Assembly: GCF_050920705.1 (NCBI RefSeq)
Contig: NZ_CP154799.1
Location: forward strand, 1,116,001 to 1,180,000
Length of the DNA: 64,000 nucleotides
Source: Regnicoccus_A sp014224355
Lineage (GTDB): Bacteria; Cyanobacteriota; Cyanobacteriia; PCC-6307; Cyanobiaceae
Direction: 5' to 3'
Both the position numbers and the translations under genes were made by a program. The notes under the pieces were generated by a model. That model searched no databases and was not told the origin of the DNA. It worked only from the letters and a program-made list of their open reading frames with translations. Shown piece by piece: positions 24,973-33,194 of the stretch (positions are counted from its first letter, which is position 1; every line of letters begins with the position of its first letter).

Positions 24973-25446
24973 ATGGCAGAGGCTGTAATGGAGTGGCAAG
25001 GGGGGAAGAGCAGCTGGGTGCTGCGGCGCAGGGTGCTTCCCCAGCACACCGACCACGGGGGCGTGATGTGGCATGGCGCCTATCTCGCCTGGCTGGAGGA
25101 GGCCCGGGTTGAGGCCCTCGCGGCGTCGGGGCTGCCCTACGCCAGTCTCTCCGCCCAGGGCCTGGAGCTTCCGGTGGTGACCCTTCAGATCGACTACCGC
25201 CGGGCCGTGGGTCATGGCGAAGTGGTCGAGCTGCGCAGTGTGGCGATGCCTCGCCGCGGGCTGCGGCTGCCCTGGATCAGCCGTTTTCTGCTCGGAGGTG
25301 GTGGGCTGGCAGCGGAGGCCCATGTGGAGCTGGTCCTCGTGCGGCGCCTGGGGGCGGGTGAGGGGCTTCGCCCGGTGCGGCGCTACCCGCCTGAGTTTGA
25401 GCGGGCCCTGCAGCGGCTGCTGGCCGGGCCCAGGGAGCCGTGCTAG
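24973..25446 (+). CDS. Hotdog-fold acyl-CoA thioesterase, possibly DHNA-CoA hydrolase
   Basis: 157 residues from the ATG at 24973. The 4HBT-type active-site region is visible as QHTDHGGVMWHGAYLAWLEEARVEAL, with the Asp-His-x-Gly-x-x-x-x-x-Y pattern, then VVTLQIDYRRAVGHGEVVEL. In cyanobacteria a small enzyme of this family hydrolyses 1,4-dihydroxy-2-naphthoyl-CoA in phylloquinone synthesis, which fits a photosynthetic host; the substrate assignment is inference. It precedes dprA by 25 bases, and its start region is divergent from the usp gene. Confidence 0.75.
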   Translation: MAEAVMEWQGGKSSWVLRRRVLPQHTDHGGVMWHGAYLAWLEEARVEALAASGLPYASLSAQGLELPVVTLQIDYRRAVGHGEVVELRSVAMPRRGLRLPWISRFLLGGGGLAAEAHVELVLVRRLGAGEGLRPVRRYPPEFERALQRLLAGPREPC

Positions 25447-25471
25447 TACGTGTGTACTGAGCGGGCTGGCC

Positions 25472-26725
25472 ATGGGCGAGGTGGTGTCGGTGACTTTTGC
25501 GGGTGTCTCGCCCCGTGGTGCCGGCGGGGCGGCGGCAGATCTTCCCTCGCGGCCGCAGCTCTCTCCGGCTCCGGCCGGAGGTCGTGATTGGGCTGAGCAG
25601 CGGCAGTGGTGGTTGCTCTGGAGTGCCTGCCCGGGCCTGGGTTGGCGCCGTCTGCGGGAACTCGAGAAGGGCTGCGGCTGTTTAGCGGCGGCCTGGCAGA
25701 CCCCCAGCAGCCAGCTGGCCAGGCTGAATGGCTTCGGGGCTGGGGTTCTTGCCAGCATTGAGGTTCATCGCCAGAGCTGGGGAGCGGATCCCATGGGCCC
25801 GGGCGGCTGGTCGTCCCAGGCGCCCGGGCCGGTGCTGGTGCCTGGGGACCCAGCACGACCAGCCTCCCTGGAGGCGCTGGCGCGGCCGCCGCTGGCCCTG
25901 CACTGGGCCGGGCGCGGATCCCTTTGGGCTCCCTTGCGGCGCCGGCAGTCGATTGCCGTCGTCGGCACCCGGCGCCCATCCCCCCATGGGCAACGCATGG
26001 CCGAGGCGCTGGGCGCGGCCCTGGCCGAGGCCGGCTGGCCTGTGGTCAGCGGCCTGGCGGAAGGCATCGACGCGGCGGTTCACCGCGGTTGCCTCGGGCG
26101 GGGTGGAAGGCCCATCGGGGTGCTGGGCACTCCCCTGGATCGCGTCTATCCCCGCCATCACCACAGCTTGCAGGCCGCCGTGGCCCGCAGCGGTCTGCTC
26201 CTGAGCGAGCATCCCAGGGGGACCCTCGTGCGTCGTGGCCATTTCGCCGCCCGCAACAGGCTTCAGGTGGCTCTGGCTCAGGCGGTCGTGGTGGTGGAGT
26301 GCCCCGAGGCCAGTGGTGCCCTGCATTCCGCTGCGCTGGCCTGGGAGCAGGGGCTGCCGCTCTGGGTGGTTCCAGCTGACACTGGCAAGCGATCGGCCCT
26401 TGGCAGCAATCGCCTGCTGGCCCAGGGGGCGAGCCCACTGCTGGCGGCCTCCGATCTGATCGCCCAGCTGGGCCCTGGACCCCTGGATCCAGCTGACGCT
26501 GTCACCACCACCAGGCCCATCTCCCCTCCAGCCGCAGGGGTTGTGGCCGGGGATCAGGTCCTGCTCGCCGCTCTGGGGCAGGGTGCCTCGCTCGAGCAGC
26601 TCACAGTCGCTCTGGGGCGTTCCGGCGCTGAGTTGGCCACCCAACTGCTGCAGTTGGAGTTGTCGGGGCGGGTGCGGGCTGAGCCAGGTCTTCGGTGGCG
26701 TCCCGCCGGGGAGGCCCCTGCCTAG
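25472..26725 (+). CDS. dprA: DNA-processing protein DprA
   Basis: 417 residues from the ATG at 25472. After a helix-hairpin-helix-like N-terminal part (PGLGWRRLRELE), the Rossmann domain starts near residue 160 with SIAVVGTRRPSPHGQRMAE, then VVSGLAEGIDAAVHRGCL, GVLGTPLDRVYPRHH, FAARNRLQVALAQAVVVVEC and SGALHSAALAWEQG. A C-terminal winged-helix segment follows. DprA loads RecA on incoming single-stranded DNA; with a ComF homologue in the same window, natural competence is plausible. Confidence 0.92.
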   Translation: MGEVVSVTFAGVSPRGAGGAAADLPSRPQLSPAPAGGRDWAEQRQWWLLWSACPGLGWRRLRELEKGCGCLAAAWQTPSSQLARLNGFGAGVLASIEVHRQSWGADPMGPGGWSSQAPGPVLVPGDPARPASLEALARPPLALHWAGRGSLWAPLRRRQSIAVVGTRRPSPHGQRMAEALGAALAEAGWPVVSGLAEGIDAAVHRGCLGRGGRPIGVLGTPLDRVYPRHHHSLQAAVARSGLLLSEHPRGTLVRRGHFAARNRLQVALAQAVVVVECPEASGALHSAALAWEQGLPLWVVPADTGKRSALGSNRLLAQGASPLLAASDLIAQLGPGPLDPADAVTTTRPISPPAAGVVAGDQVLLAALGQGASLEQLTVALGRSGAELATQLLQLELSGRVRAEPGLRWRPAGEAPA

Positions 26726-26734
26726 GTTTGCCCC

Positions 26735-27688
26735 ATGCCCCGTTCCTGGCCCCAATCCACCCCTGCCTCACCGCCCGCTTCCATGGGCCCAACGCCTCAG
26801 GCCGCAGGCACGCGCCTCCTCGGCTCCGAGCTGCTGGCCTGGCGCCAGCAGCGGTTGCGCGAAGGGGGCCGCTCGGCCGACCTCGACTGGCTGCTCGACC
26901 TGGGCGCCGGACTGCGCTGGACCCAGCTGCAGAGAGTTTGGCTCGATCCCTGCGCGCCACTGCCGTTGGATGCTGAGCTGAGTGAGCTCACACGGTTGTG
27001 GCGCCTGCATCTCGAGTCGCATACCCCACTCCAGTACCTGGTGGGCGTTTGCCCGTGGCGGCAGTTCTCGCTGGCCGTCTCCGAGGCCGTGCTGATTCCC
27101 CGCCAGGAGACCGAGGTGTTGGCAGACCTGGCCATCGACCTGGCCAGGTCCATGCCCGGCAGGGCCAGCGGACCACTGACCTGGGCTGATCTGGGAACAG
27201 GCTCCGGCTGCCTGGCCCTCGCTCTGGCTGTGGCTGTCCCTCAGGCCCGTGGCCTGGCGGTGGATTGCTCCGGGCCGGCCCTGGCCCAGGCCTCCAGCAA
27301 CCTTCAGAGAGCAGGGGTGGGTGAGCGGGTCGAGCTTCAACTGGGCAGTTGGTGGGAGCCCCTGCGCCACTGCTGGGGTTCGCTGGATCTGGTGGTGAGC
27401 AACCCCCCTTACATTCCCACGGCTGTTCTCGCCCAGCTCGATCCGGTGGTGCGCGAGCATGAGCCGATTCTGGCCCTTGATGGAGGCCCTGACGGGCTGG
27501 AGGCGATCCGGAACCTGGTCAGTGGGGCCACGGAGGCACTGGCTCCCGGCGGCTTGCTGCTGCTGGAGCACCATCACGATCAGTCGGATCCGGTGGCTGA
27601 GCTGCTGGGCTCTGCTGGGCTGGTGGAGGTGATCTGCCATCACGACCTGGAAGGGCGAAGGCGCTTCGCCCAGGCCCGGAGACCCTGA
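26735..27688 (+). CDS. prmC: Release factor glutamine methyltransferase
   Basis: 317 residues. The SAM-binding motif LTWADLGTGSGCLALALAVA, the upstream PLQYLVGVCPWRQFSLAVSE and LIPRQETEVLADLA, and the catalytic NPPY (DLVVSNPPYIPTAVL) define PrmC/HemK, which methylates the GGQ glutamine of peptide release factors. The N-terminal 20 residues are low complexity, so a later ATG is possible. It lies nine bases after dprA and two before tsaC, so the three form an operon. Confidence 0.93.
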   Translation: MPRSWPQSTPASPPASMGPTPQAAGTRLLGSELLAWRQQRLREGGRSADLDWLLDLGAGLRWTQLQRVWLDPCAPLPLDAELSELTRLWRLHLESHTPLQYLVGVCPWRQFSLAVSEAVLIPRQETEVLADLAIDLARSMPGRASGPLTWADLGTGSGCLALALAVAVPQARGLAVDCSGPALAQASSNLQRAGVGERVELQLGSWWEPLRHCWGSLDLVVSNPPYIPTAVLAQLDPVVREHEPILALDGGPDGLEAIRNLVSGATEALAPGGLLLLEHHHDQSDPVAELLGSAGLVEVICHHDLEGRRRFAQARRP

Positions 27689-27690
27689 TC

Positions 27691-28326
27691 ATGGACCGAT
27701 CCTCCCAGCCACCTTCTTCTGATAGCCCGGCTGGGGATCTTCCTCCGGCCCGACTGGCCGGGTGGATCCTCTCGGGCGGTCCGGCCCTCTTCCCCACCGA
27801 CACACTGCCGGCCCTGGCGGCACGTCCCGAAGCGGCACGCCAGATCTGGTCCCTCAAGACGCGACCCAGCAGCAAGCCGCTGATCCTGATGGGCGCCGAG
27901 CCTGAACCCTTGTGGGCCGCCCTTGAGTTGCCGCCCCTGCCGCAGTGGCTTGAGGTGGCTGAGCGCTGCTGGCCCGGGGCCCTCACCCTGGTGCTCCCCG
28001 CCCGGGGGGCTGTGGTGGCGGCCCTGCAGCCTGGTGTGGTGGCGGCCGAAGCCAGGCTTGGCCTGCGCATCCCCGCCTGCGAACAGGCCCTCGACCTGCT
28101 GCGCCGAACCGGGCCCCTGGCCACCACCAGCGCCAACCGCTCCGGAGATCCTCCCTGCCTCACAGCTGCGGAGGCGGCAGCGATGTTCCCCCAGGTGCCT
28201 CGGCTGGCGCCTGTCCCCTGGCTCCGCCCCGCAGGTCAGGCCAGCACGGTGTTGGCCTGGAGGCCGTCGGGTGATTGGCAGGTGTTGCGCTCCGGTGCTG
28301 TGATGCCGGATCTCCCCTTTCGATGA
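27691..28326 (+). CDS. tsaC: Threonylcarbamoyl-AMP synthase (Sua5/YrdC family)
   Basis: 211 residues. YrdC-fold features are GGPALFPTDTLPALAARPEA, the KxR motif in WSLKTRPSSKPLILM, WPGALTLVLPARG, LGLRIPAC and TTSANRSGDP. The enzyme makes the activated intermediate for the t6A base at position 37 of ANN-decoding tRNAs. It follows prmC by two bases. Confidence 0.86.
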   Translation: MDRSSQPPSSDSPAGDLPPARLAGWILSGGPALFPTDTLPALAARPEAARQIWSLKTRPSSKPLILMGAEPEPLWAALELPPLPQWLEVAERCWPGALTLVLPARGAVVAALQPGVVAAEARLGLRIPACEQALDLLRRTGPLATTSANRSGDPPCLTAAEAAAMFPQVPRLAPVPWLRPAGQASTVLAWRPSGDWQVLRSGAVMPDLPFR

Positions 28327-28333
28327 GGCCGCG

Positions 28334-28492
28334 ATGCTCTGGCTCGTGCTGGCCGTGTTGGCCACACTTGGGTTTTCCCACAGCCTGATCGAGCCCTGGC
28401 TGGGCTGGGCCATGCCAGAGGCCGGTCTGCACGGATGGGGCTGGGCAGGGATAGCGGTTCTTGCTTTCCTGCTGGCCGGTCGTCGCCCCTGA
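28334..28492 (+). CDS. Small membrane protein after tsaC
   Basis: 52 residues starting MLWLVLAVLATLGFSHSL, with a hydrophobic N-terminal helix, a middle EPWLGWAMPEAGLHGWGW segment rich in Trp and Gly, and a second short hydrophobic helix ending LLAGRRP. It begins seven bases after the tsaC stop, so it probably shares that transcript. It ends 14 bases before the converging mnhB. No family recognised. Confidence 0.55.
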   Translation: MLWLVLAVLATLGFSHSLIEPWLGWAMPEAGLHGWGWAGIAVLAFLLAGRRP

Positions 28493-28506
28493 GCGGCCTG
28501 CCGGGT

Positions 28507-29169
28507 TCAGAGCAGGCCGCGGTAGCGAACGAAGAGTTGAAGAATGGCCCAGGATCCCAGGGTCACCTTGATGGCCACGAGGATGTTGAGCAGGGGAATC
28601 CATCCTCCGCTGGCCAGGCTGCCGAAGGCACCGGCCGGTGGAGCCAGGCCCGTGAGACTCAACTGAGCCAGGATCAGGAAGACGATCACCGCCACCTTCT
28701 CCCAGGTTTCGGCGCGGTAGCGCTTGTAGAACATCGCTGTGCGCTCGGCTGAGCCGCTGATCACCAGAAGGCCGATGGCAGTGCCTCCGGCCACCCCGGC
28801 TCCGAATCCTCCCCCGGGTGAGAGGTGACCGCGCAGGGCCAGTTCAACCGCCACCAAGGCGCAGACGGTGGCCCCGAGTTGGCAGAGCACAAGGGAGGGA
28901 GCATCCTCCATGGCCAGGATCGTGCGGGCTGGTGCTTCACCGCTCAGCAGCCGCTTCACCCCCAGGGCTGCAAGGCTGAACACCACCACCTCACCCACGG
29001 TGTCGTAGAGCCGGGTGTCGAGAATGATCCCCGACACCACATTGGGCACGGCTGTGTCCCTGGCGATCGACTCCACGATCGAGGCAGCTGTTGGAAGCGT
29101 GAAGGCCTGATCCAGCAAGGGCAGTGCGCAGAGCAGGCCGGCGGCGAGAACATGGAGCATGGTCATCAC
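28507..29169 (-). CDS. mnhB: Mrp-type cation/proton antiporter subunit B
   Basis: 220 residues, membrane protein with about six helices. The GHLSPGGGFGAGVAGGTAIGLL segment is the MnhB/MrpB hallmark. The N-terminal part (TAVPNVVSGIILDTRLYDTVGEV) resembles the short MbhE-like region that often precedes it. Last gene of the operon; the ATG overlaps the DUF4040 gene stop by four bases. The complex should exchange Na+ or K+ for protons across the plasma membrane. Confidence 0.86.
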   Translation of the reverse strand: MMTMLHVLAAGLLCALPLLDQAFTLPTAASIVESIARDTAVPNVVSGIILDTRLYDTVGEVVVFSLAALGVKRLLSGEAPARTILAMEDAPSLVLCQLGATVCALVAVELALRGHLSPGGGFGAGVAGGTAIGLLVISGSAERTAMFYKRYRAETWEKVAVIVFLILAQLSLTGLAPPAGAFGSLASGGWIPLLNILVAIKVTLGSWAILQLFVRYRGLL

Positions 29170-29696
29170 GGCTGTGCTCCTGCTGGTGTGCTTCGGCTGA
29201 GGGGACCGATCGTTCCGCCGGCCTGAAGCCAGGCTCTGGCGCCCTCAAGGTGATGCAACTGCTCCAGCAGCCGTTGCGACCTGATCCGGAGTTGCCCGTC
29301 GGGCGCGAGCTGGCCGTGGGGATCGCCGGCCCTGGCGTCGTCGACCACCTCGAGGCGGAGGAAGGCCTGCTGGAGCCACTGCTCGAGCAGGGCCCGTTGG
29401 TCACTCTCCAGCAGGTCGTCACCAACGATGGCCAGACGAAACACCATCGAGGAGCGAAGGGCGATGGCATAAAGGGTGGTGGAGAGCAGGGTGCCCACCA
29501 GCGCTTCGGTGAGGGCCACATCGGCGGCCCCCAGCAGGGCATAGAGAAGGGTGGCGATCGCGCCGATAATTCCGCGCAGAACCAGCGTCTGGTAGGGATT
29601 GCGCTGCAACACCATCAGGATGGCGGTCAGGGGCAGCAGGCCTGCGATCGGGATCAGCTGAGCCAGGTTTCCGCCCAGATCCAGGGGGGCGCTCAT
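29166..29696 (-). CDS. DUF4040 (MbhD-like) antiporter subunit, stand-in for part of MrpA
   Basis: 176 residues from the ATG at 29696. Three hydrophobic helices near the N terminus include LRGIIGAIATLLYALLGAADVALTEA, the DUF4040 pattern found in MbhD and in the C-terminal part of large MrpA proteins. The C-terminal 70 residues are soluble and Gln/Leu-rich. No full-length MrpA gene is present in the cluster, as in other cyanobacterial mrp operons. Start and stop overlap its neighbours by four bases each. Confidence 0.8.
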   Translation of the reverse strand: MSAPLDLGGNLAQLIPIAGLLPLTAILMVLQRNPYQTLVLRGIIGAIATLLYALLGAADVALTEALVGTLLSTTLYAIALRSSMVFRLAIVGDDLLESDQRALLEQWLQQAFLRLEVVDDARAGDPHGQLAPDGQLRIRSQRLLEQLHHLEGARAWLQAGGTIGPLSRSTPAGAQP

Positions 29697-30010
29697 GGTG
29701 GTGGCTCCATGGCCTCCAGGGGTGCCGTGCTGCGGCGGGAGCAGAACCCCAGCACGTAGCCGAACAGGGTGTTCCAGATCACCAGGGAGAACAGGGCAAG
29801 ACTGAGCACAGGCCATTCCGCCGGGCGAAGCGGCAGCAGGCCCAGCAGCATCAGAGCCGAGCCGAGGGTGTCGGACACCGAGAGGCCGTGCAGCTTGGCC
29901 AGGTAGCTGGAGCGGCCAAGCAGTGGCCAGGTTCCCACCAGCCAGAACGCCAGTCCGCTGATCAGGAGCACAGCGCTGAAGAGGCGGATCAGGCTGGGGT
30001 CGATGGTCAT
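29693..30010 (-). CDS. mnhG: Mrp-type antiporter subunit G
   Basis: 105 residues with three membrane helices; FSAVLLISGLAFWLVGTWPLL, AKLHGLSVSDTLGSALMLLGLL match the MnhG/PhaG pattern with its conserved LHxxSxxDTLG region. The ATG at 30010 overlaps the mnhF stop by four bases. Confidence 0.87.
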   Translation of the reverse strand: MTIDPSLIRLFSAVLLISGLAFWLVGTWPLLGRSSYLAKLHGLSVSDTLGSALMLLGLLPLRPAEWPVLSLALFSLVIWNTLFGYVLGFCSRRSTAPLEAMEPPP

Positions 30011-30255
30011 GGCTCCATCTCGCGCAGCAGGTTGGCCAGCAGCATCACCCCTGCATTGCCGACGCTCAGCACGATCACCCCCACCACGCCGATCATCCGA
30101 TCCCCGCGCACCACATCGAACACCAGCAGCAGGATGGAGATCTTGGTGGAAATGCTGGCGAAGGCCGCGAGGCGGTGCCAGAGATCGGGATTGCGAAGCA
30201 CCACCAGCACTGGGATCACCAGGGCCATCACCATCCCGTAGACCAGCAGGGTCAT
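30007..30255 (-). CDS. mnhF: Mrp-type antiporter subunit F
   Basis: 82 residues and three membrane helices. RLAAFASISTKISILLLVFDVV and GVVGVIVLSVGNAGVMLLA follow the MnhF layout of a small subunit between E and G. The Asp in VFDVVRGD lies where the family has a conserved acidic residue. Four-base overlaps on both sides. Confidence 0.84.
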   Translation of the reverse strand: MTLLVYGMVMALVIPVLVVLRNPDLWHRLAAFASISTKISILLLVFDVVRGDRMIGVVGVIVLSVGNAGVMLLANLLREMEP

Positions 30256-30677
30256 CCCCCCCGCCTCCGTCCCAGTTCATGCACCAGGTAGCTGCCATCG
30301 GGCCGCCGGCCCAAGGCGATCGTGAGGGGGGTGAGCGTGATCCTGAACACCTCAAGGAACACCACCAGCGAGGAGGAGCTGCCTGAGCCCCCAAGACTGG
30401 TGAGCCGCTCCACCCGATGGGGCCTGAGCATCATGGAAACGGCTTCGGAGTAAGCCTGAGGGATCGAGAGCAGGACGGCCCAGAGGGAGCGCAGCAGCAG
30501 CGACGGGCTCGCCAGCCTTGAGCGTGCCCTCGGCAGTGCCACAGCCAGGGCCAGACCGACGATCAGATTGAAACGGCCGAAATCCGCGGTGAGCAGGAGC
30601 CAGAGCCCCAGCCGGAATCCGGTGGTCAGCCCCCAGCTGGCTGCTCGGCGCAGCCTCAACAGGTGGCTTGTCACCAC
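30252..30677 (-). CDS. mnhE: Mrp-type antiporter subunit E
   Basis: 141 residues. Hydrophobic N-terminal half, then the family's cytoplasmic half with LEVFRITLTPLTIALGRRPDGSYLVHEL, where TPLT-x-x-LG is the MnhE core. It overlaps mnhD by seven bases and mnhF by four. Confidence 0.85.
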   Translation of the reverse strand: MVTSHLLRLRRAASWGLTTGFRLGLWLLLTADFGRFNLIVGLALAVALPRARSRLASPSLLLRSLWAVLLSIPQAYSEAVSMMLRPHRVERLTSLGGSGSSSSLVVFLEVFRITLTPLTIALGRRPDGSYLVHELGRRRGG

Positions 30678-32128
30678 AAGAGCATCACCACAATGGCTGT
30701 GCCCATGATGCCCATGCTGCCGATCAGGTCGTCGAAGCGTTCAACGTCCGGCAAGCGAAGCTGCGCTCGAAAGGGCTGGATCAGCCGGTGAACTGCCCAG
30801 CCGGCCAGCAGCACCCCCAGCGATTTCCCCAGGGACGCCGGTTTCAGGCTGGCCAGCCAAGGGAGGCTGTCGTGACCCATCAGGGGCAGGCCGTTGCTCA
30901 ACACCAGGCCGGCCACCAGCAGTGTCACCCCCCAGGAAACCGGCCAGGTCCAGCCTGAAGGCACCCGCTGGATCGGGCTGGCCCACAGCCGGGTGTAGAC
31001 GGCGGCTGTGCCCACCGAGAACACCGTGACCAGCAGGGCCGGCAGGGGACCCAGCTCCAGCTGCAGTCGCTCCTTGGCCAGATAGCCCACCAGCAGAGGA
31101 CAGCCGGCGATCGAAAGGGCCGCCAGCCGCATCGGCAGTGCCACCGAAAACGGCAGGGGCATCTCCTCCCAATCTTCCAGACGGCGGCTTGGAAAGTGGC
31201 GTGCCAGCAGAAACAAGCAGGCTTTGGCGATCCCATGGCCCAGAGCGAACAGGCCGGCGGTCAGCGGCGAGAGCACCACCAACCCGACCTGCGACACCGT
31301 GCTCCAGGCCAGCAGTCGTTTCACATCGGGCTCGAGCAAGGCGAAGACCACCGCAAAGCCCGTGCTGGCCAGACCCAGCCAGAGCACCACCGAGCCGATC
31401 GCCGAGCTTGCCTGGGCCAGCCTCATCAAGGGCGCCGCCCCAGCGGTGATCACCACCCCCGAGAGCAGTGCCGACACCTGGGCCGGCGCCTCGGCGTGGG
31501 TTCTCGGCAGCCACAGCCCCGAGATGAACAACCCCGACTTCGTCAGCAGTCCCACCAGGAGAAGCGCCAGCGGGCCGGCCGTGGCTCCACGGACCCCCTC
31601 AAAGCCAAAGGAGCCATGGCTGGCATGGATCTGGGCGCAGCCGATCAGATAGAAGAGCAGGGCTGTGCTCCCCACCAGCAGGTAGCGCAGGGCAATCCAG
31701 AGTGATTGGACCCTGTGGCGGTCGGCGATCAGCAGGAACGCGCACAGGCTCACCACTTCCAGAGCCACATAGAGGCTGATCAGGTCGTGGCAGACGAGGG
31801 CGGAATTGATCGACCCATGCAGGGCCATCAACAGCAGGCAGAAGCTGGGGTCCTCCTGGCTCTGGCCACGATCGAGCAGAACGGCAGCACCCACGAGGGC
31901 ATTGAGCACCAGGAAGGGGGTGAGGAAACCATCCAGCAGCAGGGACACACCAAAGGGCCCCACCAGCTGGATCCGAATCGCCTCGGGAGCAAAGCCGAGC
32001 GCCAGGCCCACGACCAGGGTGGCCGTGCAGCAGATCAGGGCCATCCACCAGCCGAGTTTCGGCCGGAGAGCCGAGCTGAAGGCCAGCAGGAAGGGCAGCA
32101 GCAACCAGCCGATGAGGAGCGCATTCAT
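30671..32128 (-). CDS. mnhD: Mrp-type antiporter subunit D (proton-pumping, NuoN-like)
   Basis: 485 residues with about 14 membrane helices. The conserved discontinuous-helix region and lysines of the proton-conducting family are seen in LLLVGLLTKSGLFISGLWLPRTHAEAPAQVSALLSG and DVKRLLAWSTVSQVGLV, followed by GHGIAKACLFL. An early Glu in LYVALEVVSL corresponds to the essential glutamate of this superfamily. It overlaps mnhC by four bases. Confidence 0.92.
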   Translation of the reverse strand: MNALLIGWLLLPFLLAFSSALRPKLGWWMALICCTATLVVGLALGFAPEAIRIQLVGPFGVSLLLDGFLTPFLVLNALVGAAVLLDRGQSQEDPSFCLLLMALHGSINSALVCHDLISLYVALEVVSLCAFLLIADRHRVQSLWIALRYLLVGSTALLFYLIGCAQIHASHGSFGFEGVRGATAGPLALLLVGLLTKSGLFISGLWLPRTHAEAPAQVSALLSGVVITAGAAPLMRLAQASSAIGSVVLWLGLASTGFAVVFALLEPDVKRLLAWSTVSQVGLVVLSPLTAGLFALGHGIAKACLFLLARHFPSRRLEDWEEMPLPFSVALPMRLAALSIAGCPLLVGYLAKERLQLELGPLPALLVTVFSVGTAAVYTRLWASPIQRVPSGWTWPVSWGVTLLVAGLVLSNGLPLMGHDSLPWLASLKPASLGKSLGVLLAGWAVHRLIQPFRAQLRLPDVERFDDLIGSMGIMGTAIVVMLLW

Positions 32129-32475
32129 CCTTCAGTGGGCTCCTCCATGGCATCGACCTGCAGAGTGGGCTCCCGGCGGGCGAGATGGGTGATCACCACC
32201 AGCAGCAGGGCCTGAACAGAAAATCCGATCACGATTGCCGTGAGGATCACCGCCTGGGGTACCGGGTCGGCAAAGGGCGACACCGGCTGCACGACCTCGG
32301 GGCTGGTCTCCAGGATCGGCGTGCGCAGGCCACTGCGGGCGGCCAGCAGCACGAAGAACCCGATCACTCCGGTGCTCATCACATCAAGCGCCAACACCTT
32401 GAGAAAGAGGTTGCGGCGCAGCAGAACCCCAAGAAAACCCGCCAGGGCCGTCACCAGGACCAGGGCCTCGATCAA
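32125..32475 (-). CDS. mnhC: Mrp-type antiporter subunit C (NuoK-like)
   Basis: 116 residues, three helices. RRNLFLKVLALDVMSTGVIGFFVLLAARSG and DPVPQAVILTAIVIGFSVQALLL carry the NuoK/MnhC pattern, including DP-x-PQAL/V-x-LTAIVI. First gene of the operon. No ATG fits; TTG at 32475 is the likely start. It lies 45 bases downstream of the tRNA-Thr gene on the same strand. Confidence 0.88.
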   Translation of the reverse strand: MIEALVLVTALAGFLGVLLRRNLFLKVLALDVMSTGVIGFFVLLAARSGLRTPILETSPEVVQPVSPFADPVPQAVILTAIVIGFSVQALLLVVITHLARREPTLQVDAMEEPTEG

Positions 32476-32520
32476 CAGCGCAGGGGTGAGGAAAGGGAGG
32501 GGAATGGGGTGTTGGCAGCA

Positions 32521-32592
32521 AGCCGGCTAACGGATTTGAACCGATGACCTTCGCTTTACAAAAGCGCTGCTCTACCGCTGAGCTAAGCCGGC
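32521..32592 (-). tRNA. tRNA-Thr (anticodon TGT)
   Basis: 72 bases fold as a full cloverleaf: acceptor GCCGGCT/AGCCGGC, D arm GCTC/GAGC, anticodon stem GCGCT/AGCGA with loop TTTGTAA, T arm ATCGG-TTCAAAT-CCGTT. Discriminator T; no CCA encoded. Its 5' end overlaps the last ten bases of the LuxR-type gene. Confidence 0.96.
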
Positions 32593-32804
32593 ACGGGGCT
32601 GAGCTTATCGTTCGCCTGTGCCCAGAGCAGAAGCTGGGATCGATTGCTGCAGCCCGCCTTTGCCAGCAGGCTGGAAACATGGCTCTCCACGGTCCTGGGG
32701 CTCAGCACGAGCTGGGTCGCAATCGCTTTGTTGCTCAGGCCACGTGACAGCCAGATGAGCACCCGCATTTCGGCAGGAGTGGGGGAAAGATCGACCATGG
32801 ACAT
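32583..32804 (-). CDS. Small LuxR-type helix-turn-helix protein
   Basis: 73 residues, nearly all one LuxR/GerE domain: LSPTPAEMRVLIWLSRGLSNKAIATQLVLSPRTVESHVSSLLAKAG. No receiver or ligand domain is attached. The ATG at 32804 has GAGGG ten bases upstream; longer starts at 32843 or 32876 are possible. It should bind DNA as a dimer; targets are unknown. It lies 78 bases after minE. Confidence 0.85.
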   Translation of the reverse strand: MSMVDLSPTPAEMRVLIWLSRGLSNKAIATQLVLSPRTVESHVSSLLAKAGCSNRSQLLLWAQANDKLSPVPA

Positions 32805-32882
32805 GGGCCAACCCTCAGAGGTTCGCGTTCCAGGGTTCCCCATCTGTCCATCCCTGGTCCTGCCGAAGGCCTCCAACCAGGA

Positions 32883-33188
32883 TCAGGCGGTGGCCATGGT
32901 GGGGTCGTTGCCGGGAGCAGGCGGATTAGGGCGGGCTCGTTTGATCGGCAGATTGGCCACCAGCGCCGTGACGCGGTCTTCGGTTTCGAGGCTCACGTCC
33001 CCTTCCTCCACGTCGATCTCGACATAACGGGAGACCACCTCAAGGATTTCCCGACGCATCTGCTCCAGCAATTCGGGATTGAGGTCGCTGCGGTCGTGGG
33101 CGAGCACGAGCTGCAGCCTTTCGCGGGCCATGCCTGCGCTTGCGGGTTGACGCCCCAGCAGCCTGTCGATGAAATCGCGCAAAGTCAT
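32883..33188 (-). CDS. minE: Cell-division topological specificity factor MinE
   Basis: 101 residues. MTLRDFIDRLLGRQ, ARERLQLVLAHDRSDLNPELLEQMRREILEVVSRYVEID and the DVSLE strand are the MinE membrane, MinD-binding and dimerisation regions. MinE drives MinCD oscillation so the division ring forms at midcell. The tail of about 25 residues is Pro-rich. Six bases after minD. Confidence 0.95.
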   Translation of the reverse strand: MTLRDFIDRLLGRQPASAGMARERLQLVLAHDRSDLNPELLEQMRREILEVVSRYVEIDVEEGDVSLETEDRVTALVANLPIKRARPNPPAPGNDPTMATA

Positions 33189-33194
33189 CGCAGC

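Noticed and set aside
25682..26755. Long minus-strand frame opposite dprA
   Set aside because: Gly/Gln/Pro-rich shadow of a well-supported gene in high-GC DNA.
26735..28326. Toxin-antitoxin, phage or defence genes
   Set aside because: Every gene in this stretch and around it has a clear housekeeping identity; no integrase, transposase or defence domain is seen anywhere in the window.
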